A DNA stretch of 64,000 nucleotides from Collimonas antrihumi (GCF_018304965.1 NZ_JAGQED010000001.1:186001-250000); one strand, 5' to 3'; positions 45,039 through 55,107 are shown, counted from the stretch's first letter. The notes: generated from the sequence alone by a model not told the origin. Translations and numbers: made by a program.

Positions 45039-46530
45039 AGCGGTACCCAAGCGTAGCTGGTCAGCCTGGTATAGCCAGTTGCTGTCCTGGCTGTTGCCGC
45101 ATACGTTGCTGGGGCGGCTGTCGGTAGTCATGGTGTTCGGCGTGCTGGTGACGCAATTGGCAGGCGGCTTGATCTGGTCTGCGCAGTTACGCAGCAAGGC
45201 GGAAGTCGAAACCAAGACTGCGGCCCAGCATCTGGCGCACACCGCGGCCAGCGCGATCCGTTTTTTCATGAGCTTGCCGGCAAATTATCGGCCGATCCTG
45301 ATCCAGCAGTTGCGTGAAATGGGCGGCACCCGATTTTTTGTAAATACCAACGACGGCCCCGTCACCATCCACAAGATTGCAGACAACCCCCTGGCCAACA
45401 TGGCGCTGGCCGATATCGGCGCGACACTGAAAACCGATCTGCCTTTCCTGCCCGGATTCCGCCTGGCGTTTGCCTGGCCCGACGATCTGATGGTGTCGCC
45501 GGAAGGTTTGCAGGTTGCGGATCTGCCGGACAGCTGGGTTCAGCACACGCTGTTGATCAAGCCCAACCCGGCGCCGGTGCTGGTAATCCAGACCGAGCTT
45601 GAGCCAGGCAACTGGCTATATCTGGCGGCACTGATGCCTAATCCTTATTTCCTCGATAGCGATAATCCCTTGTCGCCGGAACGGCTGTTGTTGCAAGGCG
45701 TGTCGTTGGCCACCGTGCTGTTGCTGTCGATCCTGGTAGTGCGCTGGACCACGCGCCCGCTGGCGGCGCTATCGGATGCCGCCGAAGCGTTCGGCAAAGG
45801 CGAGATTGCGCCGGAACTGCCGGAAACCGGCAGCCGCGAATTTATCAAGACCGCGCGCGCTTTCCGCGCCATGCGCGAGCGCATCAAGCGTTATCTGGAT
45901 GATCGCGAGCGTTTGTTTGTCTCTATCTCGCATGATTTGCGGACGCCGATTACGCGCCTGAAGTTGCGTACCGAATTGCTCGACGACGAGGAGCTGCGCA
46001 GCGAATTCCATGAAGACCTGGATGAGCTCGACATGATGGTGAAAGGCGCTTTGCAATCGGTCAAGGACAGCGATATCCATGAAAACCGCACAGAGGTAAA
46101 GCTTGACGCGCTGATCTTGCGCATGATCCGCGACGCCCGCATGGCGGGGCATGAAGTGGCGTTCAATGAATCGGGATTGACGGTGATGGCAAAGCCGCTG
46201 GCGCTCAAGCGCGCTATCGGCAACTTGTTCGACAACGCCTTGCACTACGGTGAAAAAGTCGAAATCGCGGTGACTGCCGTTACCGACGAGTCAGGCAACG
46301 AAATCCAGATCGAGATTCGCGATCACGGCCCGGGCGTGCCCGAAGAAGCCTTGCATAGTTTGTTTGATCCATACACCCGGCTGGAGCATGGCCGCGACCA
46401 GAACGCCGGCGGCATGGGGCTAGGCTTGGGTATCGCACGCAATATCGTGCAAGCGCATGGCGGTGAGCTGCAGTTGCACAACCACATCGATGGCGGCCTG
46501 GTGGCAACCATCGTCTTGCCTGCGAGTTAG
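45001..46530 (+). CDS. membrane sensor histidine kinase
   Basis: From the ATG at 45001 the protein has 509 residues. Two spans (about 33-55 and 225-250) enclose a periplasmic domain of about 170 residues. Then come a HAMP linker, the H-box FVSISHDLRTPITRLKLR, the N-box NLFDNALHYG, and G-boxes DHGPGVP and GMGLGLGIARN. It overlaps the regulator gene by 38 bp. Other starts (44989, 45016) are possible. The signal may be passed from the sugar-binding protein encoded two genes upstream. Confidence 0.92.
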   Translation: MYSLPMWPLRKSEAVPKRSWSAWYSQLLSWLLPHTLLGRLSVVMVFGVLVTQLAGGLIWSAQLRSKAEVETKTAAQHLAHTAASAIRFFMSLPANYRPILIQQLREMGGTRFFVNTNDGPVTIHKIADNPLANMALADIGATLKTDLPFLPGFRLAFAWPDDLMVSPEGLQVADLPDSWVQHTLLIKPNPAPVLVIQTELEPGNWLYLAALMPNPYFLDSDNPLSPERLLLQGVSLATVLLLSILVVRWTTRPLAALSDAAEAFGKGEIAPELPETGSREFIKTARAFRAMRERIKRYLDDRERLFVSISHDLRTPITRLKLRTELLDDEELRSEFHEDLDELDMMVKGALQSVKDSDIHENRTEVKLDALILRMIRDARMAGHEVAFNESGLTVMAKPLALKRAIGNLFDNALHYGEKVEIAVTAVTDESGNEIQIEIRDHGPGVPEEALHSLFDPYTRLEHGRDQNAGGMGLGLGIARNIVQAHGGELQLHNHIDGGLVATIVLPAS

Positions 46531-46623
46531 CTCAGCCGGCCGTAGAAGCTATTCGTTTTTACCGCAAATGCGACAAGCAACCCGAACAGACCTCTGATCA
46601 CTACGTCGTCGATTCGGCTTGTA

Positions 46624-47526
46624 CTACAAACCGAAATTATAGTTCTTCGCAACGTGCAAGGCCGCCTCGCGCAGGTCATGCGCCAGTTCCGAGCGGATGC
46701 CGCCGCTTGGATAGGCGAGTATGTATTTGTAGGTGATATCGGCCTTGAACGGGCGCGTGATGACGCCGTGAGGGCGCCAGATCTTGGCTGCAAACGGTTC
46801 CACGATAGCCACCCCGAAACCATTCGCAACCATGGCGTAGCGGGTGTGCGAAGTATGCGTCTGAATCGTGTAATTGGGACGGATCTCGGACGATTTCAAC
46901 GTCGATAATTCGCGGTCATAGGACTGCGCGCTGTTGGGCATCCAGCCGATCACGTTTTCGCCGTCAAGATCTTCGGGTACGATGATTTCTTTCTGCGCCA
47001 GGGGATGGGTCGCCAGCATCGCGCACAGTACGGTCGCTTCCATGATCGGTTCGACCTCGATACCGGCAAATGGCGGAAACGCCAGGCTCAACGCCATGTC
47101 GACCTTGAGGTCTTGCAGGCTGACCAGGATCTCGGGCACGGTGCAGCTATCGATCTTGACCGAGACATCCGGATGCTGTTTAAAGAAACGCTGCAATATC
47201 TCGGGCAGCAAGGTGGTGGATAACACCGGCAGGCAGGCAATCGTGAGGCCTTCCGGCGCTTCATGGCGAATGGTGCCGGCCACTTGCATCAGCCGCTCCA
47301 GCCCCAGGAAATTTTCTTCAACCGCCTTATAAAAGCGCACACCGGCGTTGGTCGGCTCCAAACGGCCTTTGGCGCGGTTGAACAAACGGAAACCGAGGTC
47401 AGCCTCTAAATCTGCGATCAGCCGGCTGATTGCCGGTTGGGTCACATGCAGGCGGCGGGCGGCAGACACGCTGGTGCCGGAAATCATCAGGGAACGGAAG
47501 GCTTCGATTTGTCTGAAACGGATCAT
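46624..47526 (-). CDS. LysR-family regulator (OccR/NocR-like)
   Basis: The 300-residue protein has the N-terminal winged helix of LysR regulators (IEAFRSLMISGTSVSAARRLHVTQPAISRLIADLE) and a periplasmic-binding-like effector domain (EGLTIACLPVLSTTLLPEILQRFF). The sequence is of the OccR/NocR subgroup that often senses amino acids or opines. It is convergent with the kinase gene. No obvious target is divergent from it, because the region to its right is gene-free. Confidence 0.9.
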   Translation of the reverse strand: MIRFRQIEAFRSLMISGTSVSAARRLHVTQPAISRLIADLEADLGFRLFNRAKGRLEPTNAGVRFYKAVEENFLGLERLMQVAGTIRHEAPEGLTIACLPVLSTTLLPEILQRFFKQHPDVSVKIDSCTVPEILVSLQDLKVDMALSLAFPPFAGIEVEPIMEATVLCAMLATHPLAQKEIIVPEDLDGENVIGWMPNSAQSYDRELSTLKSSEIRPNYTIQTHTSHTRYAMVANGFGVAIVEPFAAKIWRPHGVITRPFKADITYKYILAYPSGGIRSELAHDLREAALHVAKNYNFGL

Positions 47527-47992
47527 GGTCTTGTATCAATGCTGAGTGCTGTCTCGTGCGCACCTTACGCCATATAACAAACTGATATGGTGCATACGAA
47601 TTTGTGAGTGGACATGATATTCCATTCTTGTAACACTGTGTGCATTGGAGATGTGGTAATTGGCGCTGCCAATATTACCCGTCTCGCGAAGAATTACGCT
47701 GAATAACATTCAATGATATTCGATGATATTCAGTAAGCGCACGGACAGATCCATGCTGTCATCTGCGCGAAAGAATTCTGGTTATGTCCAGATTTGCCCA
47801 CAAGGCGCCCTGTATTAAGAGATTTCGAGGCCCTCACGAGGTGGCTTTCGGATCCTGGGGTTGAGCTAAGCCGCCAAGGCCGTCACGCTTTCAATCACCG
47901 TTCCTTCTGGTTTGCCCCGTCCGCAATCTTTCACTGCTCCCATAGTTCGCCTTTGCCATTCACTGCTATCCCTGCTATCCCTGCTATTTCCG
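47527..47992. other. Gene-free region right of the LysR gene
   Basis: I find no supported gene in these 466 bp. There is a 10-bp repeat C(A/G)ATGATATT twice at 47711-47730, and a 9-bp run CTGCTATCC-like x3 at about 47964-47990. Short ORFs here lack ribosome sites. Confidence 0.5.
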
Positions 47993-48418
47993 TTAGCGAA
48001 TGAAATAGCCCGAAACTTTCCAGCTGCCGTCTTTTTCACGCATAGGTGTGACGGCCTCGAGTGCGGACTTTTTGTTTTCGAACTGTGTTTCGTACTGGAT
48101 CAGCACATATTCGCCATCGGGCGCACCGGGTAAGGTGGTCGCATATTCCGTGCTTTTGAGCTCACGTGCCTTGACCGTGCCAAGCGGTGCTCTTAACGAG
48201 CGGATGTTGGTTTCCCACGTGTTTTTTGCGATGCCGGTCTTAAAGAATGTACCGGCACGCTCCCAGCTTTCGCCGTATTTGCCGGCATCGGTTAGTGTCA
48301 GCCACGCAGTGGCCGCTGCCTCGGCTTGCTTGATGAGTTCGGTTTGCTGGTCCGCAGCGAAGGAGGGCGTGGCGGATGTCAGCAGCACGGCGGCGACTAG
48401 TGTCAGTATGGTTTTCAT
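47993..48418 (-). CDS. DUF4019 secreted protein
   Basis: The 141-residue protein has a signal peptide (MKTILTLVAAVLLTSATPSFA) and a DUF4019 body: AWLTLTDAGKYGESWERAGTFFK, NTWETNIRSLRAPLGTVKARE, YVLIQYETQFENKKSALEAV, GSWKVSGYFIR. Function is unknown; the fold is NTF2-like. It stands alone, divergent from the FecA-like receptor. Confidence 0.88.
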   Translation of the reverse strand: MKTILTLVAAVLLTSATPSFAADQQTELIKQAEAAATAWLTLTDAGKYGESWERAGTFFKTGIAKNTWETNIRSLRAPLGTVKARELKSTEYATTLPGAPDGEYVLIQYETQFENKKSALEAVTPMREKDGSWKVSGYFIR

Positions 48419-48595
48419 TTTCCGTTTCCCCCTGGATTAAATTTCAGTAGGTCGCGCAGATGGGCATATGTCTTGCCGATACGATCAGATCATAGGGGTT
48501 GCCGCAGCTATTTGCAATGCAGCCGTATTGCTCATGCTGCCCGGTAGCGAGCTGCGGCAGAGAAACCAAAAAAACAACATTTTCGGGACTTTACA

Positions 48596-48624
48596 TTGAC
48601 ATATATAATGAGAATCATTATTGT
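48596..48624 (+). promoter_or_regulatory. Fur-controlled promoter of the FecA-like receptor
   Basis: TTGACA at 48596-48601 and TATTGT at 48619-48624 are 17 bp apart. Between and over them lies TATAATGAGAATCATTATT (48604-48622), a close match to the 19-bp Fur box. The receptor should therefore be repressed in iron-replete cells. Confidence 0.87.
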
Positions 48625-48751
48625 TTGTAACTTTCCGTAACTCACCAACCCACCCACCCACCGCCAGCCAGTATCTCCCGTTCCCGACCATGTCGCGTAG
48701 CAATAGAACAGCCAGTGCGAACATGAATTGCGTATCAGGAGAATAAACCGC

Positions 48752-50875
48752 ATGGCAGCCTTTGAATTTCCCCAGACTCTGACCACCCCGCGCTTGAAAT
48801 GCTCTGCTGCCGTCACCTTGGCGCTGGCAGTACTGGCGTCGCCGGCGACGCTGCACGCGCAACAGGCTGATGCTTCCGCCGCTACAGCTGAAGAACATAC
48901 GCTGGAATCGATCCAGGTCAGCGGCGACTGGCTCGGCACCGGCTTGCAAAACAGCGTCAAGCGCTATCCCGGCGCGCGCACGGTGGTCAAGAAAGAAGAT
49001 ATCGAGGATTCCGGCGCGGCCAGCATCGGCGACGTGATGCGCCGTATTCCCGGCGTACAGGTGAGCGACAATTCCAGTTCCGCCGGCAGTTCAGTTTCGC
49101 TGAATATCGGCGTGCGCGGCTTGGCAGGGCGCTTTTCGCCACGCTCCACGGTACTGCTCGACGGCATTCCGCTGGCAGTCGCGCCCTATGGCCAGCCGCA
49201 GTTGTCGTTTGCGCCGGTCAGCCTGAACAATATCGAATCGATCGACGTCGTGCGCGGCGCCGGCTCGGTCCGCTTCGGTCCGCAGAACGTCGGCGGCATC
49301 ATCAATTTCAAGACCCGCGCGATTCCTGCCGAGCCAGGTTTCAATGGCGACGCTACCGTGCGCACCAACAATTACACCGAGGCCGGCGGCGCCAACCGCC
49401 AATACAGTGCCTTCGTCGGCAGCCAGCTCGATAACGGTCTCGGCCTGGCGGTGCTGTATTCCGGCGTCGATGGCTCCGGCTGGCGCGCCAACAGCGGCGA
49501 AACGGTCAACGATTTCGCCTTGAAATACCGCTACCAGCTAACCCCGGGTTCCGAGATCTACGGCAAGCTGTCGTACTACGATGTGCGCTCGCAGACGCCG
49601 GGCGGCCTGACTGCGGCGCAATACGCCGCCAATCCTTTCCAGAACACCCGGCCCACCGACTTCTGGAGCGGTACCCGCAAAGGCGCCGATATCGGCTACC
49701 TGAACACGATTTCCGACACCCAGGAATTCGAGGTCCGCACCTATTACAACGAGAGTTTCCGTCAAAGTACGCTGATCAACGGGAAAGTCCTCGGCCATCA
49801 GCCACGCACTTACCAGACGCTGGGAATCGAGCCGCGCTACACGCAACGCTTCAACCTCGGCGGTAGCACCAACGATGTGACGGTCGGCTATCGCTATATC
49901 CGCGAAACCGGCAATGACCTGGTGTACAACACATCGGTAGCAACCGGAATCGCAACGCCGCCGTCTAGCTCATTCGATAATTTCACCGGCGCCCACTCGG
50001 TCTACATCGACGACAAGATTTCGCTCGGCGACTGGCGTATTACACCCGGCATCCGCTACGAGCATATCCGATCGACCCGTACCGATGTCCTCAACGGCCC
50101 GGTATTCCCGATCGATAACAACAAGGCGCTGCCATCACTCAGCTTGGCTTATCTGCTGAGTCAGAACCTGACGCTGTTCAGCAATTACAGCACTGCGTTC
50201 GGCCCGGTCCAGAATACCCAGCTGAATGCCGCGATCGTCGGCAATCCGCTGGTGCCGGAAGTAGCGAAGACCGCCGAAATCGGCGCGCGCTGGAAGAGCC
50301 GCCAGCTGTCGGCCGAGATCACCGCTTTCGACATCCGTTTCGACAACCAGATCCAGCAAGTGGCAGGCAGCTCGCCGGCAGTGTTCCAGAATATCGGCGC
50401 CACCCGTCACGATGGCGTCGAGACGGCCATCGACTATGCTTTTGACAAGGCAGGCGTGCTGGCCGGCCTGAATCTCTACGCCAACTATACCTACACCCGC
50501 GCGCTGCAGAAATCCGGCCCGACCGCCGGTCTCGACGTGCCTTTCTACTCGCGCAATACAGACACCATCGGCGCTCGTTATGCGATCGGCGCCTGGGGCT
50601 TCGATCTGTCGACCACGCATCAAAGCCGGCAGTTTTCGGATAACGCCAATACCATCGCCGAAAGCGCGAATGGCGGCAACGGCGAGATTCCCGGCTTCCG
50701 CACCTGGAATGCGCAAGTCAACTGGAAAGTGCCGGGTTTGAAGGGGGCGGAGCTGCTGGCTGGCGTCAATAACCTGACCGACAAGCGTTATTTCACCCGC
50801 ACCACCGATTCGAACATCGGCAAGCTGGTTGGCGCGCCACGCATGGTATACATGCAAGGACGCATCGTCTTCTGA
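48752..50875 (+). CDS. fecA: TonB-dependent ferric siderophore/dicitrate receptor (FecA-like)
   Basis: From the ATG at 48752 (GGAG site) the protein has 707 residues and a signal peptide ending LHAQ. The plug is very FecA-like: RGLAGRFSPRSTVLLDGIPL, APYGQPQLSFAPVSL, VVRGAGSVRFGPQNVGG. The barrel ends in MVYMQGRIVF. There is no extra N-terminal signalling domain and no fecIR nearby, so control is by Fur alone. The ligand is a ferric chelate, possibly citrate. Confidence 0.92.
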   Translation: MAAFEFPQTLTTPRLKCSAAVTLALAVLASPATLHAQQADASAATAEEHTLESIQVSGDWLGTGLQNSVKRYPGARTVVKKEDIEDSGAASIGDVMRRIPGVQVSDNSSSAGSSVSLNIGVRGLAGRFSPRSTVLLDGIPLAVAPYGQPQLSFAPVSLNNIESIDVVRGAGSVRFGPQNVGGIINFKTRAIPAEPGFNGDATVRTNNYTEAGGANRQYSAFVGSQLDNGLGLAVLYSGVDGSGWRANSGETVNDFALKYRYQLTPGSEIYGKLSYYDVRSQTPGGLTAAQYAANPFQNTRPTDFWSGTRKGADIGYLNTISDTQEFEVRTYYNESFRQSTLINGKVLGHQPRTYQTLGIEPRYTQRFNLGGSTNDVTVGYRYIRETGNDLVYNTSVATGIATPPSSSFDNFTGAHSVYIDDKISLGDWRITPGIRYEHIRSTRTDVLNGPVFPIDNNKALPSLSLAYLLSQNLTLFSNYSTAFGPVQNTQLNAAIVGNPLVPEVAKTAEIGARWKSRQLSAEITAFDIRFDNQIQQVAGSSPAVFQNIGATRHDGVETAIDYAFDKAGVLAGLNLYANYTYTRALQKSGPTAGLDVPFYSRNTDTIGARYAIGAWGFDLSTTHQSRQFSDNANTIAESANGGNGEIPGFRTWNAQVNWKVPGLKGAELLAGVNNLTDKRYFTRTTDSNIGKLVGAPRMVYMQGRIVF

Positions 50876-50889
50876 TATACAGAAAGATA

Positions 50890-50917
50890 GTAGGGTGGGC
50901 ACGCATGCCCACCCTAC
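50890..50917. terminator. Strong hairpin between fecA-like gene and gcdH
   Basis: A perfect 12-bp stem GTAGGGTGGGCA / TGCCCACCCTAC with a CGCA loop lies between two convergent genes. There is no T run. The sequence resembles a dispersed proteobacterial repeat and may serve as a bidirectional terminator. Confidence 0.6.
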
Positions 50918-50923
50918 GGGGAC

Positions 50924-52111
50924 TTAGTTGGCAAACGCCGCTATCCCGGTTTGCGCCCGCCCTAGAATCAGCGCATGCACATCGTGCGTTCCTTCGTAGG
51001 TATTCACCACTTCCAGATTGACCAGATGACGAATCACGCCGTATTCGTCGGAAATGCCGTTACCGCCCAACATGTCGCGCGCAACCCGTGCAATCGCCAG
51101 CGCCTTGCCGCAGGAGTTACGTTTCATGATGGAAGTGATTTCGACCGATGCACTGCCTTCATCCTTCATGCGACCAAGTCGCAGACAGCCTTGCAGCGCC
51201 ATCGTGATATCCGTTTGCATGTCGACCAGCTTGACTTGCACCAGCTGATTGGCGGCCAGCGGCCGGCCGAACTGCTTGCGATCCATGGTGTACTGGCGCG
51301 CCGCATGCCAGCAGAATTCCGCCGCGCCCAGCGCACCCCAGGCAATGCCATAGCGGGCCGAGTTGAGACAGGTGAACGGGCCTTTCAAGCCGCGCACATC
51401 CGGAAAGGCGTTTTCTTCAGGGCAGAACACCTGATCCATCACGATTTCACCGGTGATTGAAGTGCGCAGGCCGACCTTGCCATGGATGACCGGCGTCGTC
51501 AGGCCTTTCCAGCCTTTTTCAAGAACGAAGCCGCGGATAGCGCCCTCATCATCCTTGGCCCAGACCACAAATACGTCGGCGATCGGACTGTTGGTGATCC
51601 ACATCTTGCTGCCGGAGATCTGGTAGCCGCCGTCGACCTTGCGTGCGCGCGTAACCATGCTGCCGGGATCGGAGCCATGATCCGGTTCGGTCAGGCCGAA
51701 GCAACCGATCAGCTCGCCGCTAGCCAGTCGGGGCAGGTACTTTTGCCTGGTGACCTCGCTGCCGAATTCAAAAATCGGCAGCATCACCAGCGAGCTTTGC
51801 ACACTCATCATGGAGCGGTAGCCGGAATCGACGCGTTCTATTTCGCGGGCAATCAAGCCATAGCTGACGTAATTCAGGCCGGCGCCGCCGTATTCTTCCG
51901 GAATCGTCGCGCCGAGCATGCCGAGCGCACCCATTTCCCGGAAAATTCCGGTATCGGTTTGCTCCTGGCGGAACGCCATCAGCACCCGTGGCGCCAGTAC
52001 GTTGCTGGCGTAGGCAGCCGCGCTGTCGCGCACCATGCGCTCATCGCCACTGAGTTGCTGCTCCACCAAGAGCGGATCGTCCCACTGGAAGCTGGTGTTT
52101 GATGAGGACAT
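50924..52111 (-). CDS. gcdH: glutaryl-CoA dehydrogenase
   Basis: The 395-residue flavoprotein belongs to the acyl-CoA dehydrogenase family. It oxidises and decarboxylates glutaryl-CoA to crotonyl-CoA in lysine/tryptophan breakdown. Marks are [60 protein letters not shown] and the catalytic Glu in [20 protein letters not shown], which is the GcdH form. A short inverted repeat CTACCTA/TAGGTAG (52165-52183) upstream may be an operator. Confidence 0.95.
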   Translation of the reverse strand: MSSSNTSFQWDDPLLVEQQLSGDERMVRDSAAAYASNVLAPRVLMAFRQEQTDTGIFREMGALGMLGATIPEEYGGAGLNYVSYGLIAREIERVDSGYRSMMSVQSSLVMLPIFEFGSEVTRQKYLPRLASGELIGCFGLTEPDHGSDPGSMVTRARKVDGGYQISGSKMWITNSPIADVFVVWAKDDEGAIRGFVLEKGWKGLTTPVIHGKVGLRTSITGEIVMDQVFCPEENAFPDVRGLKGPFTCLNSARYGIAWGALGAAEFCWHAARQYTMDRKQFGRPLAANQLVQVKLVDMQTDITMALQGCLRLGRMKDEGSASVEITSIMKRNSCGKALAIARVARDMLGGNGISDEYGVIRHLVNLEVVNTYEGTHDVHALILGRAQTGIAAFAN

Positions 52112-52343
52112 TTTTTCTCCAAATTTATTTTTGATGCGATTTGACTATCTGCTTACCCACCTACCTACCTATTGCATAGGTAGATATCAGCTTTGCAATT
52201 TGCTTTACGGTTTGCTGCTATCGTACTAAAGTTCTTGTCATATTACTCGATGAAAAATGCGCTGAGCTGGCCGCACCGCAGCAATTTTTGATGGCGGGTC
52301 AGCTTGCATAACTACAACAATATTGATATCGCAGGAGACAGCC

Positions 52344-53573
52344 ATGAAATTCGATGAAGGCGATGCCACATCCAGCCGTCGTAAATTTTTGCAGCATGCG
52401 GGGCTTGCTGCAAGTTCGCTGGCGCTGGCGCCGCTGCACGGTTTTGCGGCCACCACCAGCATACCGGTGGATAACGGTGAGCGAGACCTGGTCGCCTATC
52501 CGCAAAAACGCCCCTTGATGCGGATTACGACGCGCCCGCCGCATCTTGAAACGCCGTTCAGTGTGTTCAACGAAGGGCCGCTTACTGCGAACGATGCATT
52601 TTTCGTGCGCTACCACCTGGCCAACATTCCGACCTCGATTGATGCCGGCACCTATCGCTTGAAGATCAGCGGCCGGGTCACGCGTGAACTGTCGCTGTCG
52701 CTGGCCGAGCTGAAGGCGATTGCGCCGGCAGTAGAAGTGGTGGCGGTCAACCAGTGTTCCGGCAACAGCCGCGCCTTTTCAACGCCGCGCGTATTCGGCG
52801 CCCAGCTCGGCAACGGCTCCATGGGGAATGCGCGTTGGGTCGGCGTGCCGTTGAAGGCGGTGCTGGAACATGCCGGCGTGCTGGCTGACGCCAAGCAAGT
52901 GAGTTTCAACGGACTCGATCAACCAGTGCTGCCGACCACGCCAGACTTTATCAAGGCGCTTGATATCGATCACGCCCTCAGCGGCGAGCCGATCATCGCG
53001 TGGTCCATGAACGGCGCCGATATTCCTTTTTTGAACGGCTATCCGATCAAATTGATCGTACCTGGATATTTCGGCACATATTGGGTCAAGCATCTGAATG
53101 AAATCGAGGTGCTGGATCACGTCTATGACGGCTTCTTCATGGCGACGGCGTACCGGGTGCCCGACAATGATTGCATGTGCGTGACGCCCGGAACCGCGCC
53201 AGGAAAAACACGGCCGATTTCGCGTCTGAAGACACGTTCCTTCATCACCAGCCTGCATGACGGCTCGGTGATCCATGCCGGACGCCGAACTGAACTGAAA
53301 GGAATTGCTTTCGATGGCGGCAGTGGCATCAAGGCCGTCGATATTTCGGCCGATGGCGGTCAGACATGGAAGAGTGCGGTGCTGGGCAAAGATCTTGGGA
53401 AATACTCTTTCCGCGAATGGCGCTTCGGCATTACGCCGTCGCACAAAGGGGAATTGCTGCTGATGGTAAGGGCGACCGCGCAGAGCGGTGAAATCCAGCC
53501 GCTTGAAGCCACCTGGAATCCTGCAGGTTACGCGCGCAACGTGATCGAAACCACCAAAATAAGCGTTGCTTAG
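52344..53573 (+). CDS. sorA: sulfite dehydrogenase molybdenum subunit (SorA-like)
   Basis: From the ATG at 52344 (AGGAGA site) the protein has 409 residues. It starts with a Tat-type signal (SSRRKFLQHAG, then a hydrophobic Ala-rich stretch). The sulfite-oxidase fold has the Mo-ligand Cys in VVAVNQCSGNSR, the heme-facing GYPIKLIVPGYFGTYWVKHL, and a C-terminal dimerisation domain (AFDGGSGIKAVDISADGG). It oxidises sulfite to sulfate in the periplasm and hands electrons to the cytochrome encoded 9 bp downstream. Confidence 0.93.
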   Translation: MKFDEGDATSSRRKFLQHAGLAASSLALAPLHGFAATTSIPVDNGERDLVAYPQKRPLMRITTRPPHLETPFSVFNEGPLTANDAFFVRYHLANIPTSIDAGTYRLKISGRVTRELSLSLAELKAIAPAVEVVAVNQCSGNSRAFSTPRVFGAQLGNGSMGNARWVGVPLKAVLEHAGVLADAKQVSFNGLDQPVLPTTPDFIKALDIDHALSGEPIIAWSMNGADIPFLNGYPIKLIVPGYFGTYWVKHLNEIEVLDHVYDGFFMATAYRVPDNDCMCVTPGTAPGKTRPISRLKTRSFITSLHDGSVIHAGRRTELKGIAFDGGSGIKAVDISADGGQTWKSAVLGKDLGKYSFREWRFGITPSHKGELLLMVRATAQSGEIQPLEATWNPAGYARNVIETTKISVA

Positions 53574-53582
53574 GAGATCGCC

Positions 53583-53918
53583 ATGAACTACGTAAAAACG
53601 ATGGTTGCCGGCGTACTATTCAGCGTTGCTGCGATTGTATCGGCAGCCCCCTTGAGCATTACGCTGCCGCAGGAAACGGCCCAGCTCAAGCCTTCCACGC
53701 ATCCGGGTTATGTGGTTGCTACGCAAATGTGCGCGATTTGCCATTCTGCCGACTACATCAACCAGCAGCCCGGCAAGATGAGTCTGACGCAATGGACTGC
53801 GGAAGTGGCGAAAATGCAGCACGCATATGGCGCGCCTTTGAGCGATGACCAGGTTAAGCAGATTGGAGAGTATCTGGCGATCACCTATGGCAGTGAGAAG
53901 CCGGCAGCAGCACCATAG
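53583..53918 (+). CDS. sorB: sulfite dehydrogenase cytochrome subunit (SorB-like)
   Basis: The 111-residue cytochrome has a signal peptide (about residues 1-22, ending VSA), one heme site CAICH near residue 50, and a possible axial Met in NQQPGKMSLTQW or KMQHAYG. It starts 9 bp after sorA with AGGAG at the junction. The pair matches the SorAB type of sulfite:cytochrome c oxidoreductase. Confidence 0.92.
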   Translation: MNYVKTMVAGVLFSVAAIVSAAPLSITLPQETAQLKPSTHPGYVVATQMCAICHSADYINQQPGKMSLTQWTAEVAKMQHAYGAPLSDDQVKQIGEYLAITYGSEKPAAAP

Positions 53919-53991
53919 CTGCGCCGGCTATGAGTCTCGATCGCTTGTGCAATTCGGATGAGGTGCGCAAGCGGATCGCTTCGATTGCTGG

Positions 53992-55107
53992 TTACGCTTC
54001 CGTCAACGCCGGGTAATCGGTATACCCGTGTTCACCCACGCCGCCATACAGCGGCGCATCGGCAAACGGCACGTTCAACGGCAGGTTGTGCTGCAAGCGA
54101 TATACCAAGTCCGGATTGGTAATGAAGGCGCGGCCGAAAGCGACCAGGTCGCCGTGACCGCTGGCGATGGCTTCGCGTGCCATCATGCGATCGTAGCCGT
54201 TATTCACCAGCCAAGCGCCGTCAAAGCGCTGATGCAGTGCTTCATAGTCAAACGGTGCGTTATCGCGCGGGCCGCCGGTGTGGCCTTCGACCACGTGCAA
54301 ATAGGCCAGGCCAAACTGGTTGAGCTGTTCCACCAGATAGTTGAACAACAGCTGCGGCTGGCTTTCGCTGGAATCGTTGACCGGCGATACCGGTGAGAGG
54401 CGTACGCCGACCCGGCCGCCGCCGATTTCGGCGCTGGTTGCGGCCACCACTTCCAGCAACAGGCGGCTGCGATTTTCAATGCTGCCGCCGTAAATGTCGG
54501 TACGGTGGTTCGAGCCGTCACGCAGGAAGCTGTCGAGCAGATAGCCGTGCGCGCCGTGGATTTCTATACCGTCGAAGCCGGCTTCCATGGCGCGTCGCGC
54601 CGTTTGGCGGAAATCATCCACTACGCCAGGAATGTCTTCCAGCGCCAGTTCACGCGGCACCGAGGTGTCGACATAACCTTCGCCGGGAACAAAAGTCTTG
54701 GCATCGGCGCGGATTGCAGACGGCGCTACCGGCGCCTTGCCGTCCGGCTGGAACGAGACGTGCGACATGCGGCCGGTATGCCAGATTTGCACTACGATGC
54801 GGCCGCCTTTTTCATGCACGGCGTCGGTGATTTTTTTCCAGGCGGCGACTTGTTCCGGCGTATGCAGGCCTGGCGTGTTGGCGTAACCCTGGGCCTGGGC
54901 TGATACCTGGGTCGCTTCGGTAACGATCAGGCCGGCCGATGCGCGCTGGGCGTAATATTTCAGGTTCAATTCATTCGGCACATTGCCTTCGCCAGCGCGG
55001 TTGCGGGTCAGCGGCGCCATCACAATCCGGTTGGATACTTCGATGTCGCCGATACGGGCGGGTTGGAACAGGCTGTCTTCGGTACGGGTTTCAGGTGTGC
55101 GGCTCAT
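53992..55107 (-). CDS. nemA: Old Yellow Enzyme-family ene-reductase (NemA-like)
   Basis: From the ATG at 55107 (GAAGGA site six bases upstream) the protein has 371 residues. It is a TIM-barrel flavoprotein: NRIVMAPLTRNRA, GLIVTEATQVSAQAQGY, VVQIWHTGRMSH, GFDGIEIHGAHGYLLDSFL with the His/His pair, DIYGGSIENRSRLLLEV, and FGRAFITNPDLVYRL. It reduces activated alkenes such as N-ethylmaleimide. A TetR gene lies 184 bp upstream, and a matching motif stands before both. Confidence 0.93.
   Translation of the reverse strand: MSRTPETRTEDSLFQPARIGDIEVSNRIVMAPLTRNRAGEGNVPNELNLKYYAQRASAGLIVTEATQVSAQAQGYANTPGLHTPEQVAAWKKITDAVHEKGGRIVVQIWHTGRMSHVSFQPDGKAPVAPSAIRADAKTFVPGEGYVDTSVPRELALEDIPGVVDDFRQTARRAMEAGFDGIEIHGAHGYLLDSFLRDGSNHRTDIYGGSIENRSRLLLEVVAATSAEIGGGRVGVRLSPVSPVNDSSESQPQLLFNYLVEQLNQFGLAYLHVVEGHTGGPRDNAPFDYEALHQRFDGAWLVNNGYDRMMAREAIASGHGDLVAFGRAFITNPDLVYRLQHNLPLNVPFADAPLYGGVGEHGYTDYPALTEA

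Noticed and set aside
47794..48003. 69-codon plus-strand frame right of the LysR gene
   Set aside because: No ribosome site; its end is a short tandem repeat and overlaps the DUF4019 gene.
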